From Ectopseudomonas guguanensis (GTDB taxonomy: Bacteria; Pseudomonadota; Gammaproteobacteria; Pseudomonadales; Pseudomonadaceae): a stretch of DNA of 64,000 nucleotides. Location of the stretch: NCBI RefSeq assembly GCF_900104265.1, contig NZ_FNJJ01000009.1:124001-188000 (forward strand), given 5' to 3'. Made by a program: the position numbers and the translations under genes. The notes under the pieces were generated by a model. It made no database searches and had not been told where the DNA came from. It was given only the letters and a program-made list of their open reading frames with translations. Within the stretch, counting starts at the first letter, position 1. Each line of letters begins with the position of its first letter. Below are positions 58,848-64,000 of this stretch, piece by piece.

Positions 58848-59561
58848 GTGAGCTCCGTACCTGCGTCCCCGAATGCCACCCAGGCGGCCAACGCCGTCGC
58901 CGAAAGCGTCCAGTACCAGGGCCGCAAGGCCAGTCGCCAGGGCAGCGAGCAACGCCGCCAGGCGATTCTCGATGCCGCCATGCGCATCGTCGTGCGCGAA
59001 GGCGTGCGCGCCGTGCGCCATCGTGCGGTAGCCGCCGAGGCGCAGGTGCCGTTGTCGGCCACGACCTACTACTTCAAGGACATCGACGACCTGATCACCG
59101 ACACCTTCGCCCAGTTCGTCGAGCGCAGCGCCGCTCACATGGCGGCGTTCTGGGCCAGTACCCAGGGTACGCTGGAGGAGATGGTCGGGCGTCTGGATGG
59201 CAGTGAGCAGGCACGTCGGCAACTGGCAGAGGAGATCGCCGAACTGGCCGTGCAGTACGTGCAGCACCAGTTGCGCGAGCGTCGTGACCATCTGATCGCC
59301 GAGCAGGCATTCCAGCAGGAGGCGTTGCTCAATCCGCGTCTGCGTGAGCTGGTGCGTGCCCACCGGCAGATCCTGCAGCAGGGCGTGACCCACTTCTTCG
59401 AGGTGCTCGGTTCGCGCCAGCCCGAACAGGATGCCGTGCTGTTGACGGCCACCATCGTGCGGATGGAGTATCAGGGCCTGCTGGACGGCGTGGATCATCT
59501 GGACAGCCAGGGAATGCTGGCCATCCTTAAACGCTATATGAATCTGGTTCTGGGGTTGTAA
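58848..59561 (+). CDS. TetR family regulator
   Basis: A 237-residue TetR-type repressor. A 30-residue N-terminal tail precedes the helix-turn-helix domain (about residues 33-82: RRQAILDAAMRIVVREGVRA, VRHRAVAAEAQVPLSATTYY, FKDIDDLITDTFAQF). The C-terminal ligand and dimer domain is all-helical. The start is a GTG preceded by AGAGGA. Three co-oriented genes follow, the first 35 bases downstream, so it may regulate the lipoprotein and QEGLA genes. Ligand unknown. Confidence 0.9.
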   Translation: MSSVPASPNATQAANAVAESVQYQGRKASRQGSEQRRQAILDAAMRIVVREGVRAVRHRAVAAEAQVPLSATTYYFKDIDDLITDTFAQFVERSAAHMAAFWASTQGTLEEMVGRLDGSEQARRQLAEEIAELAVQYVQHQLRERRDHLIAEQAFQQEALLNPRLRELVRAHRQILQQGVTHFFEVLGSRQPEQDAVLLTATIVRMEYQGLLDGVDHLDSQGMLAILKRYMNLVLGL

Positions 59562-59596
59562 CCATCAGGTCGAACGGCCTGCACAAGGAGAGCGTA

Positions 59597-60148
59597 ATGA
59601 AAGCCTGGCGCGCACTGGTCGCCCTGTCGTTCCTGCTGTTGAGTGGTTGCCTGGTCACCTTCAAGGACCCGATCCCGGCCAACGAAGCCGCGCCGATTCC
59701 GCTGCTGGGCGAATGGACCCGGCAGGACGAGTGGGGCGAGCAGCTGTATCTGGAAATCACCCGCGCCGGCTCCAACCTCTATGAGGCGCGTATCTACGAA
59801 GGCAGCCCGGATAACCTGGGCAGCCTCGAAGAGTTCGGCTTTACTGTCGCCCATCACGGGCGCCGCTGGTATCTCTCGGCCGGCCTGCCGAAAAGCCTGG
59901 GCGCCAACTTCGCCATCGCCGGTTTCGAATTGACCCGTGACAACGAGCTGGTGGTGTACAACCTCGATACCGAGCGCATCCTGCAGGACATGGACAAGGG
60001 CCTGCTGGAGGGGCAGACCGTCGCCATGCCCGAGGCTGACGGGGCACTGATCACCAGCCCGCTGGACAAGGTGTTCGCCTACCTCGACGACCCGGCCAAT
60101 GCCGATCTGTTCGTCGAGGTGGCGCGTTACCAGCGGGTGGCCGAATAG
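59597..60148 (+). CDS. Putative lipoprotein
   Basis: A 183-residue protein with a lipobox (LSFLLLSGCLVT, Cys at 18), so it is lipid-anchored in the envelope. The mature part is beta-rich (IPLLGEWTRQDEWGEQLYLE, NLYEARIYEGSPDNLGSLEE). I do not recognise a named family. It follows the TetR gene after 35 bases with AAGGAG, and precedes the QEGLA gene by eight bases, so it is probably in the same operon as that gene. Confidence 0.85.
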   Translation: MKAWRALVALSFLLLSGCLVTFKDPIPANEAAPIPLLGEWTRQDEWGEQLYLEITRAGSNLYEARIYEGSPDNLGSLEEFGFTVAHHGRRWYLSAGLPKSLGANFAIAGFELTRDNELVVYNLDTERILQDMDKGLLEGQTVAMPEADGALITSPLDKVFAYLDDPANADLFVEVARYQRVAE

Positions 60149-60156
60149 GAATCGCA

Positions 60157-61446
60157 ATGAACAGCCAGCAAAAACTGGACGACTATCAACTCTGCATTCG
60201 CGCCCTCAGCGACCGTATCGTCGAGGCGCAGACCCCCATCCGCGTGCTCGATGCGGTGAAGTGGGACGACGGCATCCGCGATGGCTTTCTCAAGGCCAAG
60301 GGCAAGCAGCCGCCGGCTGTGGATCGCGACTATTACCTGAGCCGGCCGCTGGCCTTCGATGCCGCGGCGAAGAAGCTGGAATTCCAGAACATCGAGCGCG
60401 ACATCACTCGCCAGCTCGGCCAGTTCAACCCGGTCGGGCAGATCATGCGGCGCATGTGCAAGGAATACCGCATGGTCATCCGCATGCTCGAAGCACGCGG
60501 CACCGAGGATTTCGGCCTGATCAGCCAGGAGCTCTATGGCGCGGCTTCCGATGCCTTCCACGCCGGTGATCCGACCCTGGCCGACCTGGGTCTGATGCTC
60601 TCGGACTACCTCAACAACATCGCCGCCCGCGGCGATCTGGAAGACGAGCCCAAGGTGCTTGGCGCCAGCGATGCGGTGAATATCCTGCAGCAGCGCCTGG
60701 CGGGCGTGTTCGGCGACGATACCATCCGCGTGTTCGAGTCCGACGGCATCCTCGCCGACGCCGCAGCCGGTGCCGACTACATCAAGATTCGCAGCGATGC
60801 GCGCTTCAATGAACGCGACGTCAAGGCGCTGGAAGTGCACGAGGGTCTGGTGCACGTGGGTACCACGCTCAATGGTCTGAACCAGCCGATCTGCACCTTC
60901 CTGGCCAAGGGTCCACCGTCGTCCACCGTGACCCAGGAAGGCCTGGCGATCCTCATGGAGGTGATCGCCTTCGCCTCGTACCCGACGCGCCTGCGCAAGC
61001 TCACCAACCGCACCCGTGCCATCCACATGGCCGAGGAGGGCGCGGATTTTCTCGAGGTATTCGAGTTCTTCCGCGAACAGGGCTACGGCCTGGAAGGCGG
61101 CTACAGCAATGCCAGCCGGGTGTTCCGCGGCTCCGTGCCGAACGGCCTGCCGTTCACCAAGGACCTGTCGTACCTGAAGGGTTTCATCCTGATCTACAAC
61201 TACATCCAGCTGGCGGTGCGCAAGGGCAAGCTGGAGCAGATCCCGCTGCTGTTCTGCGGCAAGACCACCCTGGAAGACATGCGTACCCTGCGCAAACTGG
61301 TGGACGAGGGCCTGGTGCTGCCGCCCAAGTACCTGCCGCCGCAGTTCCAGGACATGAACGCGCTATCGGCCTGGATGTGCTTCTCCAACTTCCTCAACCA
61401 CCTGAGCCTGGACCGCATCGAGGCGGACTACGCCAACATCCTCTGA
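60157..61446 (+). CDS. DUF1704 / QEGLA-motif protein, MATCAP-like zinc peptidase fold
   Basis: A 429-residue protein of the family named after its QEGLA motif (TQEGLA, residues 259-264; sometimes called flavohaemoglobin-expression modulating protein). It also has H228-E229-x3-H233 (VHEGLVH), so HExxxH plus the QEGLA glutamate form a plausible zinc site. The eukaryotic members of DUF1704 include the tubulin tyrosine carboxypeptidase MATCAP, which has an HExxxH site; that link is from memory. There is no signal peptide, so it is cytoplasmic. The substrate is unknown; carboxypeptidase activity is an inference. It follows the lipoprotein gene by eight bases. Confidence 0.88.
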   Translation: MNSQQKLDDYQLCIRALSDRIVEAQTPIRVLDAVKWDDGIRDGFLKAKGKQPPAVDRDYYLSRPLAFDAAAKKLEFQNIERDITRQLGQFNPVGQIMRRMCKEYRMVIRMLEARGTEDFGLISQELYGAASDAFHAGDPTLADLGLMLSDYLNNIAARGDLEDEPKVLGASDAVNILQQRLAGVFGDDTIRVFESDGILADAAAGADYIKIRSDARFNERDVKALEVHEGLVHVGTTLNGLNQPICTFLAKGPPSSTVTQEGLAILMEVIAFASYPTRLRKLTNRTRAIHMAEEGADFLEVFEFFREQGYGLEGGYSNASRVFRGSVPNGLPFTKDLSYLKGFILIYNYIQLAVRKGKLEQIPLLFCGKTTLEDMRTLRKLVDEGLVLPPKYLPPQFQDMNALSAWMCFSNFLNHLSLDRIEADYANIL

Positions 61447-61493
61447 TCGGCGCCGCTCTGGCACCCGAATACTTCTATAAAAGGACTTATCTC

Positions 61494-62153
61494 ATGGAAC
61501 ACTGGGTTTTCGAGCGACAAGGACAGCTCACGGATCGGCTGATCAGCCCGGCTGTCTACAATCTGGTCATTGGCCTGGCACTGCTCTGGGGCTTCATGTG
61601 CAACTGGTGGATGGTGGGTAACATCAGCACCGATTGGATACGCAGCCTCAATCCTTGGTTGTTTTATGGCGGCTATTTCGCCTCGTGTATGACCGGCGTC
61701 TATCTGTTCGCGCGCTCCAGCAATCCGTTGGTGAGTTTCGTCGGTTACAACCTGGTGGTGGTCCCGTTCGGCCTGGTCGTCAATCTGGTGGTCAGCCGCT
61801 ACGACCCGCAACTAGTGCATGAGGCAATCCGCATCACTGCGTTGGTGACGGTGGGGATGATGATTCTGGGCACGCTATTTCCAGCATTCTTCAGGCGCAT
61901 TGCCTCGGCGTTGACCGTGGCCTTGCTGCTGGTGATCGTCGTGGAATTGGTGGAAATCTTCGTGTTCCGTACCCATCACAGCATCATTGATTGGGCCGTT
62001 GTGCTGATCTTCTGTGGTTACATCGGCTACGACTGGGGCCGCGCCAACCAGATTCCCAAGACGCTGGACAATGCGGTCGACAGCGCGGCGGCGTTGTACA
62101 TGGACATCATCAACCTGTTCCTACGTATCCTGCGCATACTCGGCCGCAAATGA
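61494..62153 (+). CDS. BI-1-like (Bax inhibitor family) membrane protein
   Basis: A 219-residue protein with about seven hydrophobic segments. The start at 61494 avoids overlap with the QEGLA gene; AAAAGGA is about eight bases upstream. The end of the protein, [20 protein letters not shown] followed by [20 protein letters not shown], is the typical C-terminal motif of the Bax-inhibitor-1/YbhL family, whose members form pH-sensitive calcium leaks. The N-terminal half is divergent. Likely an inner-membrane leak channel or stress protein; the role here is not known. Confidence 0.82.
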   Translation: MEHWVFERQGQLTDRLISPAVYNLVIGLALLWGFMCNWWMVGNISTDWIRSLNPWLFYGGYFASCMTGVYLFARSSNPLVSFVGYNLVVVPFGLVVNLVVSRYDPQLVHEAIRITALVTVGMMILGTLFPAFFRRIASALTVALLLVIVVELVEIFVFRTHHSIIDWAVVLIFCGYIGYDWGRANQIPKTLDNAVDSAAALYMDIINLFLRILRILGRK

Positions 62154-62241
62154 TTGGCTGATCCTGTGGTCTGTTTGCAGGTTCGGGAAACCGTTCCGAC
62201 CGTATGAGCGTTGCGTCCCAATCGATCTAGGAGATGCGTCC

Positions 62242-62988
62242 GTGGCAAGCCATCAACTCGAATACGAAATCCTCGGTGCATCGGCGCAATCGGTGGAGAT
62301 CATCCTCGACCCCGGCGAGACGGTGATCGCCGAGGCCGGCGCGATGAACTACATGACCGACGGCGTGCGCTTTGAAACGCGCATGGGCGACGGCTCCTCC
62401 AGCGGCCTGCTGGGCAAGCTGTGGAGCGCCGGCAAGCGCATGCTCACCGGCGAGTCGCTGTTCATGACCCACTTCAGCAATGGCGGGAAGACCCAGGCGC
62501 GGGTCGCCTTCGCCGCGCCATATCCCGGCACCGTGGTGCCCATCGACCTGACCCAGATCGGCGGCCGCCTGATCTGCCAGAAGGATGCCTTTCTCTGTGC
62601 GGCTCATGGCACCCGCATCGGCATCAGCTTCGCCAAGCGTCTGGGTGCCGGCTTCTTCGGGGGCGAGGGCTTCATCCTGCAGAAGCTCGAAGGCGACGGC
62701 CTGGCCTTCGTGCATGCCGGCGGCACGGTGATCCGCAAGGAGCTGAACAACGAAACCCTGCGCCTGGACACCGGCTGCCTGGTGGCCTTCAGCAGCGGCA
62801 TCGACTACGACATCGCGCTGGCCGGCGGCCTCAAGAGTATGCTCTTCGGTGGCGAAGGGATCCTGCTGACGACGCTCAAGGGCACCGGCACGGTCTGGAT
62901 TCAGAGCCTGCCGTTCTCGCGCCTGGCCGAGCGCGTCTATGCGGCGACCGTGCAGGCCCGCGAAGAGGTGCGTGCCGGTGGCAAGTAG
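62242..62988 (+). CDS. TIGR00266/AIM24 family protein
   Basis: A 248-residue protein starting at a GTG eight bases after AGGAG. The family signature is clear: [20 protein letters not shown], then [33 protein letters not shown] and [17 protein letters not shown]. The fold is a double-stranded beta-helix trimer; the eukaryotic relative AIM24 is mitochondrial. The activity is unknown. A longer open frame upstream overlaps the BI-1-like gene and is rejected. The next gene overlaps its end by eleven bases. Confidence 0.92.
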   Translation: MASHQLEYEILGASAQSVEIILDPGETVIAEAGAMNYMTDGVRFETRMGDGSSSGLLGKLWSAGKRMLTGESLFMTHFSNGGKTQARVAFAAPYPGTVVPIDLTQIGGRLICQKDAFLCAAHGTRIGISFAKRLGAGFFGGEGFILQKLEGDGLAFVHAGGTVIRKELNNETLRLDTGCLVAFSSGIDYDIALAGGLKSMLFGGEGILLTTLKGTGTVWIQSLPFSRLAERVYAATVQAREEVRAGGK

Positions 62989-63871
62989 CCTGCGGGCGCT
63001 GGCATCTTTGCTGGCCAGCCTGTGGCTTGCTGGTTGCAGCGCTCTGCTGTTCTATCCCGAGCCGGGGCTGCCGATCACGCCCGAACGTGCCGGTCTGGAG
63101 TACCGCGACATCGAACTGCGCGCCGCCGATGGCACACGCCTGCACGCCTGGTGGCTGCCGGCCAAGGCCGGTGTCGAGGTCAGGGGCACGGTGTTGCACC
63201 TGCATGGCAATGGCGGCAACCTGGCCTGGCACCTGGGCGGCGTGCACTGGCTGCCGGAGCGGGGCTACCAGGTGCTGATGCTGGATTACCGTGGCTATGG
63301 CCTGTCCGAGGGCAAGCCACGTTTGCCCGAGGTCTATCAGGATATCGACGCGGCCTTCACCTGGCTCGACCAGGCGCCGCAGGTCAGGGGCAAGCCGCTG
63401 TTCCTGCTGGGGCAGAGCCTCGGCGGTGCCCTCGGTGTGCATTACCTGGCGCAGCAACCCGAGCGCCAGTCGAGCTTGCAGGCCATCGCACTGGATGGTG
63501 TGCCGGCCAGCTACCGCGATGTCGGTCGTCATGCCCTGAGCAGATCCTGGCTGACCTGGCCGTTGCAGGTGCCGCTGTCCTGGCTGGTGCCGGATGGCGA
63601 CAGCGCGATTCACAGCATCGATCGAATCCAGGGCACGCCCTTGCTGATCTATCACAGTGTTGACGATACGATCGTGCCGCTTTCCAATGGCCAGCGTTTG
63701 TATCAAGCTGCGCGCCCGCCACGTGCCTTTCAGGCGACCCGTGGGCCGCACGTGCAAACCTTTGCCGAGCCCGCCTGGCGTCAATCGCTGCTGGCGTTCT
63801 TCGCGCAGCCGCAGGCTTACGTCGAACGGCTGGGGCCGGCTACCGAATCCGCAACAGAGAGTCCGCAATGA
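62978..63871 (+). CDS. Lipoprotein alpha/beta hydrolase
   Basis: A 297-residue serine hydrolase. GTG at 62978 is chosen because GAAGAGG lies nine bases upstream and gives a clean lipoprotein signal ([18 protein letters not shown], Cys in LAGC). The alpha/beta hydrolase motifs are the oxyanion [12 protein letters not shown], nucleophile elbow GQSLGGALG, acid SVDDTIVP and base GPHVQTF. It is anchored in the envelope; it is an esterase or peptidase of the BEM46/FrsA-like group, substrate unknown. It overlaps the AIM24-like gene by eleven bases and the next gene by four. Confidence 0.9.
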   Translation: MASSLRALASLLASLWLAGCSALLFYPEPGLPITPERAGLEYRDIELRAADGTRLHAWWLPAKAGVEVRGTVLHLHGNGGNLAWHLGGVHWLPERGYQVLMLDYRGYGLSEGKPRLPEVYQDIDAAFTWLDQAPQVRGKPLFLLGQSLGGALGVHYLAQQPERQSSLQAIALDGVPASYRDVGRHALSRSWLTWPLQVPLSWLVPDGDSAIHSIDRIQGTPLLIYHSVDDTIVPLSNGQRLYQAARPPRAFQATRGPHVQTFAEPAWRQSLLAFFAQPQAYVERLGPATESATESPQ

Positions 63872-64000
63872 CCGAACGCAATCCCATCCCTCTGATCCTC
63901 ACGGGTGTCGCCAGCATCGTCGGCACCATCGGCGTGCTCTGGTACTACGGCTACGTGCATTTCGCCAAACCGGAAGATGCCCTGCTGCTGTCCGATTTCA
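63868..64000 (+). CDS. Start of a membrane protein gene, cut by the window end
   Basis: The ATG is in an ATGA overlap with the hydrolase stop, so translation is coupled. The 44 codons seen encode [20 protein letters not shown] followed by IGVLWYYGYVHFA, that is, one N-terminal transmembrane helix and the beginning of a soluble part. The rest lies outside the window, and no family can be assigned. Confidence 0.7.
   Translation, partial: MTERNPIPLILTGVASIVGTIGVLWYYGYVHFAKPEDALLLSDF

Overview
The window is a gene-dense, high-GC chromosomal segment of a Pseudomonas, probably near the P. mendocina / P. oleovorans / P. alcaligenes group. The species guess is inference. The genus rests on gene order (guaA, tadA, mltF, purL, purT, ffh-rpsP-rimM-trmD-rplS, xerD-dsbC-hom-thrC, recJ, prfB-lysS), which I remember as broadly the P. 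aeruginosa order, and on the intergenic repeats. I saw no rRNA, tRNA, CRISPR array, insertion sequence or prophage.

Layout. 1-5.2 kb: end of guaA, small envelope proteins, a multicopper oxidase, an array of 18.9 heptamers that runs to the start codon of tadA, and tadA. 5.2-18.7 kb: mltF, purL, a 450 bp repeat-rich gap, then a CDGSH protein, a NIF3-like protein, an L,D-transpeptidase, two Nudix hydrolases, a gamma-carbonic anhydrase, purT, an SGNH hydrolase, a CorC-like protein and a CcsA-like protein. 18.8-28.4 kb: ffh and the rpsP-rimM-trmD-rplS operon, a thioesterase, xerD, dsbC, hom and thrC.

28.9-42.5 kb is the most unusual part: eight co-oriented genes behind a twin palindromic operator. 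They encode a DUF2170 (YjfI) protein with a probable ribbon-helix-helix N-terminus, PspA/IM30, a YqiJ-like OB-fold membrane protein, a YqiK-type flotillin, a 1746-residue DUF3686/AAA ATPase, a rhomboid protease, a single-HKD phospholipase-D-type nuclease and an SF1 helicase. The last four are very tightly packed: two junctions overlap and one has a 13 nt gap. This looks like a membrane-stress or defence island linking envelope sensing to nucleic-acid processing.

42.5-49.5 kb: a membrane-anchored TPR-like protein, yaeQ, and a 5-oxoproline utilisation operon (pxpA-pxpB-pxpC plus an NRAMP-fold permease) divergent from a MarR-like regulator. 49.5-58.7 kb: recJ, a DUF533 protein, a SulP transporter, a GMC oxidoreductase, prfB with its programmed +1 frameshift, and lysS. 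58.8-64 kb: a TetR regulator, a lipoprotein, a QEGLA/DUF1704 zinc-peptidase-like protein, a BI-1-like membrane protein, an AIM24-like protein, a lipoprotein alpha/beta hydrolase and the start of a further gene.
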